A stretch of 40,200 bases of DNA from Burkholderiales bacterium Ga0074133 (GCA_001464865.1 LNEG01000150.1:1-40200), one strand, 5' to 3'; shown: positions 28,439-36,674, counted from the first letter of the stretch. The notes: generated from the letters alone by a model not told the origin. Numbers and translations are program-made.

Positions 28439-29212
28439 ATGAACGAGCAGCTTGATAACGCCCCATCCGGCCTTACATCCGCCCCCAGCCCCACTGCCCT
28501 GCCCGCCAGCCACCCGCTCGCCCATGTCGAGGTACTGGCCTTCGATATCTTTGGCACCGTGGTTGACTGGCACGGCAGCATCACACGCGAATTGCGGGCG
28601 CTTTACCCGGGGTTGGACGCTGACACCTTTGCGCTGGCATGGCGTCAGGGCTACCAGCCCGCCATGGAGAAGGTGCGTACCGGTGCGCAGGGCTGGACCC
28701 TGCTGGACGACCTGCACCGTGGCATCCTCGATGATCTGCTGCCGCGTTTTGGGCTGGCGCACCTGGATGAGGCCAGGAGGCGCCACCTCAACCGCGTGTG
28801 GCACCGGCTCGACGCATGGGCGGACAGCGTGGAAGGGCTCACACGGCTCAAGCAGCGCTACACCCTCACCACGCTTTCCAACGGCAACATCGGCCTGCTG
28901 ACCGATATGGCCAAGCGCGCAGGACTGCCGTGGGACTGCGTGCTGAGCGCCGAGGTGTTCAGGGCCTACAAACCACACCCGGACACGTATCTGGGCGTGG
29001 CGCGGGTGTTTGACCTTGCACCCCGGCAGGTGGCGCTAGTGGCAGCCCACCATGAGGATCTGGCCGCGGCCCGTGACTGCGGCTTGTACACCGCCTACAT
29101 CGAGCGTCCCCACGAATTCGGCGCGGCACGGCCCAAGGACGTGTCCCCCCTGCCATGCAACGACGTGCACGCGGCGAGCCTGACCGACTTGGCTGGACAG
29201 CTAGGCTGCTGA
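28439..29212 (+). CDS. type II haloacid dehalogenase (HAD superfamily)
   Basis: A 257-residue HAD hydrolase of the L-2-haloacid dehalogenase class, which displaces halide from short 2-haloalkanoates. The nucleophile Asp36 lies in LAFDIFGTVVDW; LSNGN (motif II), the Lys in FRAYKPHPDTYLG and the acidic motif near VAAHHEDLAAARDCG are present. The N-terminal 28 residues are an unconserved extension; ATG 28439 follows a short open frame at 28431. It is divergent from alaC. True dehalogenase activity is likely by family but could be another phosphatase-like reaction. Confidence 0.85.
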   Translation: MNEQLDNAPSGLTSAPSPTALPASHPLAHVEVLAFDIFGTVVDWHGSITRELRALYPGLDADTFALAWRQGYQPAMEKVRTGAQGWTLLDDLHRGILDDLLPRFGLAHLDEARRRHLNRVWHRLDAWADSVEGLTRLKQRYTLTTLSNGNIGLLTDMAKRAGLPWDCVLSAEVFRAYKPHPDTYLGVARVFDLAPRQVALVAAHHEDLAAARDCGLYTAYIERPHEFGAARPKDVSPLPCNDVHAASLTDLAGQLGC

Positions 29213-29269
29213 CGGGTCACGACGTAACGCCGCAGCGCCAGGACAGTGCGCACAGCCACCAGGAATCTG

Positions 29270-30334
29270 CTAGCGCGTGCCCACCAGCACCTGCACAAAC
29301 ATCTGCACCTTGGCACTGCATTCGGGGCTGATGGACGTGAACTCCAGTCCTGCAGTGCACTCGCCACCGTCCTGTTTGACGGTAATCACGCGGGCATAGA
29401 CATCGGTAGCGCGGTAATCGATCAGGGCCAGATCAAAATCCAGCCGCACTTCAGCGTGCAGCGGTAGTGGTTCCAGCGTCGTCACCAGCAGGCCGTGGTA
29501 GCCGATATCGCGCACGGTACCCGGCAAGCGCTCCGGCGTGACGATGCCATCCTGCACACGGCGGCACTCGCACACCAGCCGTGCGTCCACCCGATGGCTG
29601 CGGCGGAACTCCTGTCGGGGTACCTTCAGCTTGCGCGAAGGCACGGCCACCAGCTCTCGCAGGCTTTCGGGCCGTGGCCGGCCCTTGAGGTAGACCTGCA
29701 TCGGTGCGCTGGCCGATGCCATGCCCCAGCAACGCTGGTAGGTGGCATCGCTGATGAGCACCTGCCCCCGCAGGCTGAAGGCCTGAATCCGCGATGCCAG
29801 TTCCACTTCGTCACCCAGCACCATGAACTCCGAATACACCGGGGAACCGAACCGTCCGGCCATCACCGTGCCAGTGTGCACCCCGACGCCAAGGAACAGA
29901 GGCGGCAGACGTTCGTTCAGGTGCTCCTGGTTCAGGTCGCGCATGACCATCTGCAGCTCGACGGCGCACAGCACGGCACGCTCCACGTCGTCGGCGCCCG
30001 CTTCGGGGGCCCCAAACAGCACCAGAAGCGCATCGCGCGCGAAGTGATGGATGCTGCCGCGATGCTTGGCCACCACCTCGGCAAGGCGCAGCAGGCACCG
30101 GTTGATGGCAGCCACAGCCGCGTCCTGCGGCTGAATGGCCAGCAAATCAGGCAACCCTCGCACGCCCGCCACCAGCAGCGTCATCTCGGACGGACCGGGC
30201 ACGTTGACCGCAGAATGTTCGCGAAGCAAAGCCCGCATCTCGGCCTGCACGTCAGCGCCAAGACGGGTGCCCGTCGATCGCTCGATGAGGGTTTGCAAAG
30301 CCAGAAAAGTATCGGGGCTGGGTTCTGTATGCAT
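29270..30334 (-). CDS. degenerate class III cyclase domain fused to a PilZ domain
   Basis: A 354-residue protein with a class III nucleotide-cyclase-like domain (about 45-215) and a C-terminal PilZ domain (about 238-350). The cyclase core is recognisable in GVGVHTGTVMAGRFGSP and VLGDEVELASRI. Two catalytic positions have changed: the first metal Asp is Gly57 (VAGVRG where FADIRG is expected), and the Asn of VN-x-AxR is Glu178. Asp101 of the second metal site remains. The PilZ domain has an RRSHR arginine motif and DIGYHG in place of D-x-S-x-x-G, so c-di-GMP binding is plausible but not certain. ATG 30334 is chosen; a GTG at 30415 would add 27 residues. It probably acts as a signalling adaptor more than as a cyclase. 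Confidence 0.82.
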   Translation of the reverse strand: MHTEPSPDTFLALQTLIERSTGTRLGADVQAEMRALLREHSAVNVPGPSEMTLLVAGVRGLPDLLAIQPQDAAVAAINRCLLRLAEVVAKHRGSIHHFARDALLVLFGAPEAGADDVERAVLCAVELQMVMRDLNQEHLNERLPPLFLGVGVHTGTVMAGRFGSPVYSEFMVLGDEVELASRIQAFSLRGQVLISDATYQRCWGMASASAPMQVYLKGRPRPESLRELVAVPSRKLKVPRQEFRRSHRVDARLVCECRRVQDGIVTPERLPGTVRDIGYHGLLVTTLEPLPLHAEVRLDFDLALIDYRATDVYARVITVKQDGGECTAGLEFTSISPECSAKVQMFVQVLVGTR

Positions 30335-30720
30335 GGAACTCGCTGGTTGGAGCCCGCCAGGCCCGGAAAGCCTCCGCATACGCCCCGCGACAATGCGCCG
30401 GTTGTGGTCCGGCACGGACCACGGAGGTCTTTGGTTGCCAGTACCGCACCACGGGAGCGGAGGGCAACAAAGTGGCCTTGCCGAAGCCGTGCCAGCGGTA
30501 TCACGCAGGGGTGTACCGAGGTTCCAACGGACGACAACTGCCGCCCGCCTGGAGGTGGGCCGCCAGAATAGGCGGCAGTGCGGGTACGGTCAAGCTGGCA
30601 AAAACCCAGCAGGCAAAAGCGCAACAGACGGGCCCCTGGGGCCTCCCAGTGGGCCCGGCTGAATCCCCATACGGCCGTTGGGCGACATTCGTTCCAGCGC
30701 GCAGATACCGTGAACAGACG
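30335..30720. other. 386-base gap without a supported gene
   Basis: This lies upstream of the cyclase-PilZ gene and downstream of the metallophosphoesterase, both on the minus strand. It holds a stable hairpin at 30630-30656 (GGGCCCCTGGG with CCCAG-T-GGGCCC, loop GCCT, one bulged T), which may end the phosphoesterase transcript. I see no clear promoter. Confidence 0.4.
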
Positions 30721-31509
30721 CTAATCCACCGCCACGCGCTGCACGGGCTGAAACTCGCCCAGGCGGCGGTCATAGTCCCAGCGCGATGCATGGCGTACCA
30801 CTCCGGTGGCCGAAGCGCCCGACGCCTCTGCCGTCAGTACCACCAGGCTGTTGGGGCTGCCGTGCCGCAACCGGTGCGACACAGCCGTGCCGGCGCGGCT
30901 GACCCAGACCCCGGGCGGGGCCTCCATCAGGCCAGGGTCATGCGCATGACCCGACAGAAGCATGCGGGCCCCTGCCGTCTGCCAGCGCTGCACAGCCTCG
31001 TCGGCACGGGGCGGGCGATGCGCGCGGTCGTCGGCATTGCGCGGCACCAGCGGGTGGTGGCTGGTGACGATGGGCCACGCGCCTGGCGGGGCCTTCTCCA
31101 GCAAACCGGCCACATGCTCGATCTGTGCTGACGAAAGGGAACCCCGCTCGTGCCGCCAGGGGCGTGTGGTGTCCACCCCCACCACATAGAAGTCGCCCGC
31201 ATGGCGCACCATTTCCTGCTCCAGGCCAAACTGGTCCGCAAAGCGTTCGTACGCACGGCCCCAGCGCATCCACCAGGCGTACAGCGGGATGTCGTGATTG
31301 CCTGCCAGCACCAGTGTGGAGCGGGCCTGCAGTCCGCGAATGAAGCGGGAGGCCTGCTCGAACTGCACGGCGGTGGCGCGCTGGGTGAGGTCACCGGACA
31401 CCACCACCATGGACACCGGCAGCCGCAGCGCCAGCCGCTGCACGGCCGCACACACATCGGGGTCGTGAGCGCCGAAGTGCAGGTCAGACAGGTGCATCAG
31501 GGAAGACAT
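30721..31509 (-). CDS. calcineurin-like metallophosphoesterase
   Basis: A 262-residue binuclear metallophosphoesterase. All five motifs are present: D-x-H (Asp9, His11 in LSDLHFG), GDLT (Asp40), GNHD (70-73), the His pair in TSHHPLV and GHAHD. The layout resembles CpdA-type cyclic-nucleotide phosphodiesterases, though sugar-phosphate or lipid substrates are equally possible. No signal peptide is visible, so it is probably cytoplasmic. It is downstream of the lipid kinase gene on the same strand with a 124-base gap, and upstream of the degenerate cyclase gene. Confidence 0.9.
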   Translation of the reverse strand: MSSLMHLSDLHFGAHDPDVCAAVQRLALRLPVSMVVVSGDLTQRATAVQFEQASRFIRGLQARSTLVLAGNHDIPLYAWWMRWGRAYERFADQFGLEQEMVRHAGDFYVVGVDTTRPWRHERGSLSSAQIEHVAGLLEKAPPGAWPIVTSHHPLVPRNADDRAHRPPRADEAVQRWQTAGARMLLSGHAHDPGLMEAPPGVWVSRAGTAVSHRLRHGSPNSLVVLTAEASGASATGVVRHASRWDYDRRLGEFQPVQRVAVD

Positions 31510-31633
31510 CTTGGCAGGCAGCGGTGCAAGTGGGCAGGTGGTTTTTCGGAGGACCGCCGCAATGCGTGGGTGCGGCTGCCGTATTGCGCCTGGCTGTGTA
31601 TGGCGTGGTACAGCCCGGTGTGACCCCGCCAGC

Positions 31634-32719
31634 CTACACCGGCAGCAGCCCGCCGGCCACTGGCGGCACGGCCACAGCCACCTCGGCTGATGCAGCAGCC
31701 TGTGCGGGCGGGCGCTCGTCCGCGCCTACGCCATCGCGCACCAGCGTTTGCGGGGTGACGAGCCACAGCGGGCGAGCCCCCACCCGGAAGTGCAGCGGCG
31801 GGGCCATCCACTCGCGCTCGCCATCAAAGGCGAGCTTGACCTGCGGCGGCTTCCAGCTGGCCGGCGATACGGTGAACTCCGTGCAGGCCATGCTGACCAC
31901 GGCCTTGTCCCTGTCGAGCTTGCCTGTCGCGGCATTCCACATGGTGCGCGCCACGGCCCAGCGCCCCTGCGGCTGCAGCATCACCACACCCAGCCTCCCC
32001 CCATCGGCCACCAGGCGCGCCTGGGGCAGGCCCATGCGGTCGAGCTGCAGCGGGTTGTTGCCCACAAACAGGGTGGTGACCAGGTGCTCTTCCTGCTGCG
32101 CCGGAGCGCCCTCGTGCGCCTTGACGAGCACACGCCAGCGGCGGCCTGAGGCAGGGCGGAACATGCTCCAGATGGCCGCGGCCACTGCCACCATGCGCGA
32201 GCGCCCGAAGCGCTTGGAGGCCCGTTCGCGCTCGGCCAGGAGCTTGGGGTACACGCCCACGCTGGCATTGACCACGAACATGCGCTGGTTCACAAAACCC
32301 ACCTGCACCGGTCGCATGTGGCCATCTCGCAGTGCGGCCAGCAAGTCCTGCACGGCCACCTCGGGCTCCAGCGCAAGGCCGTGTTCGCGGCTGAAATAGT
32401 TGAATGTTCCCATGGGCAGCACCCCGATGGGAACGTTGGCGCGCAGGGCCGCCGCCGCGACGGCGTTGATCGTGCCGTCACCACCTGCCGCTACCACCAG
32501 GCCGTGGTCGTCACGGGCGGCCTGGGCAGCACGCTCTGCCAGTCCCACGATGTCTGCACGCTGGTCGGGCACGTGCCACACCACGTTGTGTTGCTGCAGG
32601 GCCTGCACCTTTTCCAGCCGGTCGCGCAGTACCTGCAGATCAGCGCCGGGGCGGCGCGGCACTACCAGGTGGATGGTTCCGCCGGGTCGCAGGGTCAGGG
32701 GGCGTTCAGGGAGGGTCAT
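31634..32719 (-). CDS. diacylglycerol kinase-like lipid kinase
   Basis: A 361-residue DAG/sphingosine-kinase-type lipid kinase, transferring ATP phosphate to a lipid hydroxyl on the membrane surface. The nucleotide-binding GGDGT motif is at 79-83, followed by TINAV, and PMGTFNYFSRE and VNASVGVYPKL are the other conserved blocks. The last 40 residues are Ala/Pro/Val-rich and unconserved. No good ribosome site precedes ATG 32719. It is divergent from the PAP2 phosphatase gene and upstream of the metallophosphoesterase gene. YegS-like substrates such as phosphatidylglycerol are an alternative. Confidence 0.88.
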   Translation of the reverse strand: MTLPERPLTLRPGGTIHLVVPRRPGADLQVLRDRLEKVQALQQHNVVWHVPDQRADIVGLAERAAQAARDDHGLVVAAGGDGTINAVAAAALRANVPIGVLPMGTFNYFSREHGLALEPEVAVQDLLAALRDGHMRPVQVGFVNQRMFVVNASVGVYPKLLAERERASKRFGRSRMVAVAAAIWSMFRPASGRRWRVLVKAHEGAPAQQEEHLVTTLFVGNNPLQLDRMGLPQARLVADGGRLGVVMLQPQGRWAVARTMWNAATGKLDRDKAVVSMACTEFTVSPASWKPPQVKLAFDGEREWMAPPLHFRVGARPLWLVTPQTLVRDGVGADERPPAQAAASAEVAVAVPPVAGGLLPV

Positions 32720-33228
32720 GCTGGAAACTGGTGGAAATCAGGACTCGCGGGATGCGGGTGCCACGGGCACATCTGCATGGGGGCAGCAGGCACACCCGTT
32801 CGGCACTTCACGCAACCCCGCCATCGGGAGCCCATCTTCCGTGCATGTTGCGTCATTCGCAGCCGGTACCGGCGCCTTTGCATTGTCAGTGCCGGCCGAC
32901 AAGCTGGCCGCACGCGAAGGACACACGCCGCTCACCCGGATCCATCAAGCACCCAGGCGGGAACAGGTAGGTTTTGTATGTGCCATCCTGCCACTGTCAG
33001 ACATTCACCCATTTCGCGCCGGGTTGTGCGGCGCCGCGTTAAAAACCAAGGGGTCTGATGTGCGCTCGGCTGCTTTCCTGTCGCGGCGCTGTGGCAACAG
33101 ATTCACTGGCAGTGGACCATGGGCGCGCAAGAGCCTGCTGATGACCCGCGCGGTGAGCCGACTTTTTTCAACCCGCCCCCTGCCGACATGACTTGCCTCC
33201 TATCCGCCCATTGTTCGAAAGCTCGCCC
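32720..33228. promoter_or_regulatory. 509-base divergent region between lipid kinase and PAP2 genes
   Basis: There is no supported gene; open frames here extend from the neighbours in shadow frames. It holds the perfect 12-base palindrome GCCGGTACCGGC at 32862-32873 and a short inverted repeat CGGCC-N8-GGCCG close by, possible operator sites. Both flanking promoters should lie here. Confidence 0.4.
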
Positions 33229-34083
33229 ATGACCGACAGCGTACAAACATTTACCCTGGCCACGTTGATGGCACAGCACCCCATGGCATGGTGGCTGGCT
33301 GGCATGGCCACGGGGAGCATGCTGGCGCTGGGCGGTCTGCTCGGGCTGCGGGCGCTGCGCAGATCTGGCAAGCGCTGGTGGCCCACCGCGCTGGACCCGT
33401 TGCAGGCGCGCTGGGTGCTGGTGGGCGCCATGGCAGCGAGCGCCTGCGCACTGCTGCTGGGCGGCACGGTGATGGCCGAGCTGGCCGAATCGTGGCGCGA
33501 CGACAGCGCCCGAGGCTGGGGCGCTTTTGACGATGCCGTGGCGGTCGGCCTGCAGGCCGGCGCCAGCATGGCTGCGCTGCAGCTGTTTGCCACGCTGACC
33601 CACCTGGGCGACAAATGGACGCTGTCGGCGGTTGCCGTGGCGGTGGGTGCAGCGCTGTGGCTGCGCCAGTACCGGCTTCTGGCCATCGTATGGATGGTGG
33701 CCATGGCGGGCAACGCATTGCTGACCCGCGTCCTCAAGAGCCTGTTCGAGCGCGTACGCCCCGAGCATCTGCATGGCGTAGCCACGGCAGACGGATACAG
33801 CTTTCCCAGCGGTCACACCAGCGCATCGATGGTGGCGTTCACCATGCTGGCCTATCTGGCCACGCGGCTGCTGCAGCCGCAGTGGCATGCGCCCGTGGCA
33901 GTGCTGGCGGGGGCGGCCATCTTCACCACGGGCTGGAGCCGCGTGGTGCTGCAGGTGCATTACGTGAGCGACGTGCTGGCTGGCTGGGTGCTGGGCGGTG
34001 TGTGGGCGCTTTGCACGGTGCTCATCATGGAAAGCATTTCGCACTGGCGACGGGCAGCGCGGCCGTTGCATGCAACGGGTTGA
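33229..34083 (+). CDS. PAP2-family membrane phosphatase
   Basis: A 284-residue integral membrane phosphatase of the PAP2/BacA-like fold, acting on phosphatidate, PG-phosphate or undecaprenyl pyrophosphate. The three active-site motifs are complete: K-x6-RP (Lys170, Arg177, Pro178), PSGH (193-196) and SR-x5-H-x3-D (Arg237, His244, Asp248). Membrane segments lie near 21-40, 62-84, 110-125, 135-165, 200-215 and 250-268. I chose ATG 33229; a TTG at 33193 would extend it by 12 residues. It is divergent from the lipid kinase gene. Confidence 0.9.
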   Translation: MTDSVQTFTLATLMAQHPMAWWLAGMATGSMLALGGLLGLRALRRSGKRWWPTALDPLQARWVLVGAMAASACALLLGGTVMAELAESWRDDSARGWGAFDDAVAVGLQAGASMAALQLFATLTHLGDKWTLSAVAVAVGAALWLRQYRLLAIVWMVAMAGNALLTRVLKSLFERVRPEHLHGVATADGYSFPSGHTSASMVAFTMLAYLATRLLQPQWHAPVAVLAGAAIFTTGWSRVVLQVHYVSDVLAGWVLGGVWALCTVLIMESISHWRRAARPLHATG

Positions 34084-34086
34084 CGC

Positions 34087-34122
34087 GAAGCCTGCGGGCA
34101 AAGACATCCGCCCGGCGGCTTC
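34087..34122 (+). terminator. stem-loop after the PAP2 gene
   Basis: GAAGCC pairs with GGCTTC and CGGGC with GCCCG, with a two-base internal mismatch and a 10-base loop, starting four bases after the PAP2 stop. A C-run follows instead of T, so it is a probable but weak terminator. Confidence 0.5.
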
Positions 34123-34148
34123 CACCCCCCTGCTGCGTAGCGCGTAGC

Positions 34149-34177
34149 AAAAAGGCACCTGCAACGCCGGTGTGCCT
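34149..34177 (-). terminator. rho-independent terminator of the urt operon
   Basis: On the minus strand, immediately after the urtE stop, AGGCAC pairs with GTGCCT and is followed by TTTTT. This is the expected end of the urt transcript. Confidence 0.75.
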
Positions 34178-34180
34178 GCC

Positions 34181-34873
34181 TCAGATCGCGACCAGGTTGC
34201 GGATACCCTTGGCCTCCATCTCGCTGCCAGGGCCGCGCGCAATGACCTCGCCGCGCTCCATCACCAGGTAGTCATCGGCCAGATCCTGCGCAAAGTCGTA
34301 GTACTGCTCGCACAGCAGGATGGCCATCTCGCCCTTGTCAGCCAGCATGCGGATCACCCGGCCAATGTCCTTGATGATGCTGGGCTGGATGCCTTCGGTG
34401 GGCTCGTCCAGGATCAGCAACCGCGGGCCGGGGGCCAGGGCGCGGGCAATGGCCAATTGCTGCTGCTGCCCGCCCGAGAGGTCGCCGCCCCGGCGCTTGA
34501 GCATCTGCTTGAGCACGGGGAACAGTTCGTACAGGTGTGGCGGCACGGGGGTGGAGCCGCTTTTGTAGGCCAGGCCCATGCGCAGGTTTTCTTCCACTGT
34601 GAGGCGGCCGAAGATTTCACGGCCCTGGGGGACGAAGCCGATGCCTGCGCGTGCACGGTCGTAGGGGGTGGCTTTGTCGATGGATTTGCCGTCGAACTGG
34701 ATGCTGCCGCTCTTGATGGGCACCAGGCCCATCAGGCTTTTGAGCAGCGTGGTTTTGCCCACGCCGTTGCGGCCCAGCAGTACGGTGACTTTGCCGGGGG
34801 TGGCGGTCAGGCTCACGTCGCGCAGGATGTGGGAGCCGCCGTAGTACTGGTTGATGTTTTGGACGGTGAGCAT
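34181..34873 (-). CDS. urtE: urea ABC transporter ATP-binding protein UrtE
   Basis: A 230-residue LivF-type ABC ATPase of the urea importer. Walker A is GRNGVGKTT at 34-42, the signature LSGGQQQ at 132-138 and Walker B LLILDEP at 152-158; TEGIQPSII right after Walker B is characteristic of UrtE. It is the last gene of the urt set. It is separated from urtD by a 925-base gap filled with repeat DNA, where related genomes have a short gap. No Shine-Dalgarno run precedes ATG 34873. Expression may need read-through across the repeat or a separate promoter. Confidence 0.95.
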   Translation of the reverse strand: MLTVQNINQYYGGSHILRDVSLTATPGKVTVLLGRNGVGKTTLLKSLMGLVPIKSGSIQFDGKSIDKATPYDRARAGIGFVPQGREIFGRLTVEENLRMGLAYKSGSTPVPPHLYELFPVLKQMLKRRGGDLSGGQQQQLAIARALAPGPRLLILDEPTEGIQPSIIKDIGRVIRMLADKGEMAILLCEQYYDFAQDLADDYLVMERGEVIARGPGSEMEAKGIRNLVAI

Positions 34874-34894
34874 GGTGGTTTTGGGTGTTTTTGG

Positions 34895-34945
34895 CTGCTA
34901 GCGCTTGTTTTATTTGCACTTGTAGCTATTTATTTGATAGCTATT
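34895..34945 (-). repeat. intergenic repeat with GCTAT-N7-ATAGC core, copy 4
   Basis: TAGCTAT (34923-34929) and ATAGCTA (34937-34943) flank seven bases; GCTGCTAGCGCTTG lies beside it at about 34894-34907. It begins about 20 bases upstream of the urtE start codon. Confidence 0.65.
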
Positions 34946-34993
34946 GGGGCTTTTTGACTGCGCTTGTCAAAGCCTGTGTTGGCCTTGGCTACC

Positions 34994-35663
34994 GCATGCT
35001 TTTGTTCAGGGCGGAGGCCGGGAGTCGCCCGGCGTGCGAGTAACTTTCTTTCGCGTCGCCGAAAGAAAGTCACCAAAGAAAGGGCGACCCCACTGTCTGC
35101 GTCCCTGCGCTTCGCTTCGGGCAACCTGCGGTGCTCAGGTTTGGCGGGGTCTCGCTCGAACTCGCTTCGCTCAGACAATCGCGAGCCCTGATCCGCCAAA
35201 CCCTGCGCTCCTCGGCGCATACAGAGGGGATGGGGAACGGACATCCATTCGGGCCATTGCTTCGCTCGGCCCAGTCTCGCGGGCGCAGGCGCCTCGCGCT
35301 GGGCTAGGCAGATGCCGGGTCGAGCGCAGCGACGACCCGTGTGGCTGTTTGGCTGTTTGGCTGTTTGGCTCCCACCCCCTTCTGGCTGCGCCTGCGCCGG
35401 GGCGGTTGCGGGGTGGCAGTCGCGCAAGTGCGCGGCTGCTTCGTGAACTGACTCGCCGTGGCTGTCCGAACGAAGCTGCAACGCAGCGCAGTGAGTTCCA
35501 CGGCGCACCCCGCAACCGCCACGGCGCAGGTCTGCCCCTTCGCACCGCGAAGAGGTCGCAGACTGAGGGTCGCCTTTTCTTTGCTCACTTTCTTTTGGCG
35601 AAGCAAAAGAAAGTGAGTCGCTCGCCGGGCGACTCCCGGCTCCCGCCCTGAAAACGAGCATGC
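34994..35663. repeat. ~660 bp element with inverted-repeat arms, inserted between urtD and urtE
   Basis: The outer arms are inverted copies: CAGGGCGG, GCCGGGAGTCGCCCGGCG and AAAGAAA..GGCGACC on the left (35007-35089) match the complement of the right end (35572-35650). Similarity fades over 75-110 bases inward. Each arm holds its own hairpin: ACTTTCTTTCG/CGAAAGAAAGT (35043-35070) and TCACTTTCTTTT/AAAAGAAAGTGA (35585-35616). The two hairpins differ in sequence yet both pair fully. The ~400-base middle is GC-rich with many CGCTTCGCTC-like words. There is no transposase. I recall similar sequence from other Comamonadaceae, but have not checked. Confidence 0.65.
35341..35370 (+). repeat. 8-base tandem repeat, about 3.5 units
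   Basis: The unit GGCTGTTT is repeated three times and followed by GGCT inside the large element. Such a run could vary in copy number by slippage. Confidence 0.7.
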
Positions 35664-35798
35664 CGTTCAAACCGATGCGCCCAAGCCTCGACAAGCTCAG
35701 CCCGACCGGTTGGGGGATGCGCCCTGGAGTCGACAGGCGCCGCCCGAACGGATAGCAGCCGTTCAAAAAATCAAAGGACACAGAGCGCCACACCACCG

Positions 35799-36674
35799 TC
35801 ACCGCCCCAGATAAACCTCAATCACCCGCTCATCCGCCTGCACCTGATCCAGCGTCCCCTCGGCCAGCACCGACCCATCGCACAGCACCGTCACCTTCTC
35901 CGAAATGGTGCGGATGAACCCCATGTCGTGCTCCACCACCATCAGCGAGTGCTTGCCTTTGAGCGTGAGAAACAGCTCCGCCGTGCGCGCTGTCTCTTCA
36001 TCTGTCATGCCCGCCACAGGCTCGTCGAGCAGCAACAGCTTGGGGTCCTGCATCAGCAACATGCCAATCTCCAGCCACTGCTTTTGCCCGTGGCTCAGGT
36101 TGCCCGACTGGCGCATCACGCTGTCGGCCAGATGGATGGTGTGCAGCACGTCGGCGAGCCGGTCCGACTGCGCCGAGTCGAGCTTGAAGAACATGCTCGA
36201 CTTCACGCCCTTATGGGTCTTCAGCGCCAGCTCCAGGTTTTCGAACACGCTGAGCTGCTCGAACACCGTGGGTTTTTGAAACTTGCGACCGATGCCCAGG
36301 CTTGCGATCTCGGGCTCGTTGTGGCGCAGCAGGTCGATGGTGCTACCGAAGAACACCGTGCCCTTTTGCGGCCTTGTCTTGCCGGTGATGATGTCCATCA
36401 TCGTCGTCTTACCCGCACCGTTGGGGCCGATGATGCATCGCAGTTCACCAGGGGCAATGTCCAGGCTCAGACCGTTGATGGCCTTGAAGCCGTCAAAGCT
36501 CACATGCACGTCTTCCAGGTACAGGATGCGGCCGTGGGTCACGTCGACTTCGCCCGGCGTGGCGATGCGCGAGAAACCGGCCGTTCGCCCGCCTGACTCG
36601 GTCTGGCCCAGTGCGGCGGGCGCCAGCGTCTTGTGCAAACGCCGCGCGCCTTCTTCCATCAGGTCGGGCGTCAT
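35799..36674 (-). CDS. urtD: urea ABC transporter ATP-binding protein UrtD
   Basis: A 291-residue LivG-type ABC ATPase of the urea importer. Walker A is GPNGAGKTT at 83-91, the signature is LSHGQKQWLEIGM and Walker B LLLLDEPVAGMTDEE, all typical of UrtD. Its N-terminal ~45 residues are an extension before the core ILYLEDVHVSFDGFKAI. Its ATG at 36674 overlaps the urtC stop by four bases (ATGA), which sets the start and implies translational coupling. It pairs with UrtE below the UrtB/UrtC channel in the inner membrane. Confidence 0.96.
   Translation of the reverse strand: MTPDLMEEGARRLHKTLAPAALGQTESGGRTAGFSRIATPGEVDVTHGRILYLEDVHVSFDGFKAINGLSLDIAPGELRCIIGPNGAGKTTMMDIITGKTRPQKGTVFFGSTIDLLRHNEPEIASLGIGRKFQKPTVFEQLSVFENLELALKTHKGVKSSMFFKLDSAQSDRLADVLHTIHLADSVMRQSGNLSHGQKQWLEIGMLLMQDPKLLLLDEPVAGMTDEETARTAELFLTLKGKHSLMVVEHDMGFIRTISEKVTVLCDGSVLAEGTLDQVQADERVIEVYLGR

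Larger units (their letters stand above)
34874..35798. other. 925-base gap within the urt operon, filled by repeats
   Basis: It separates urtD from urtE. From urtE outward it holds repeat copy 4 (34895-34945), the large inverted-repeat element (about 34994-35663) and about 135 bases of unassigned sequence before urtD. Open frames of up to 290 codons cross it, but they lie in the repeat on both strands and show no protein family. Confidence 0.6.

Noticed and set aside
30721..34083. A cyclic-nucleotide circuit made of the cyclase and the metallophosphoesterase
   Set aside because: The cyclase has lost catalytic residues and the phosphoesterase is more likely linked to the lipid kinase transcript; nothing in the sequence shows a cAMP role.
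34930..35802. 290-codon open frame between urtE and urtD
   Set aside because: It lies in the inverted-repeat element, matches no family, and similar open frames occur on the other strand.
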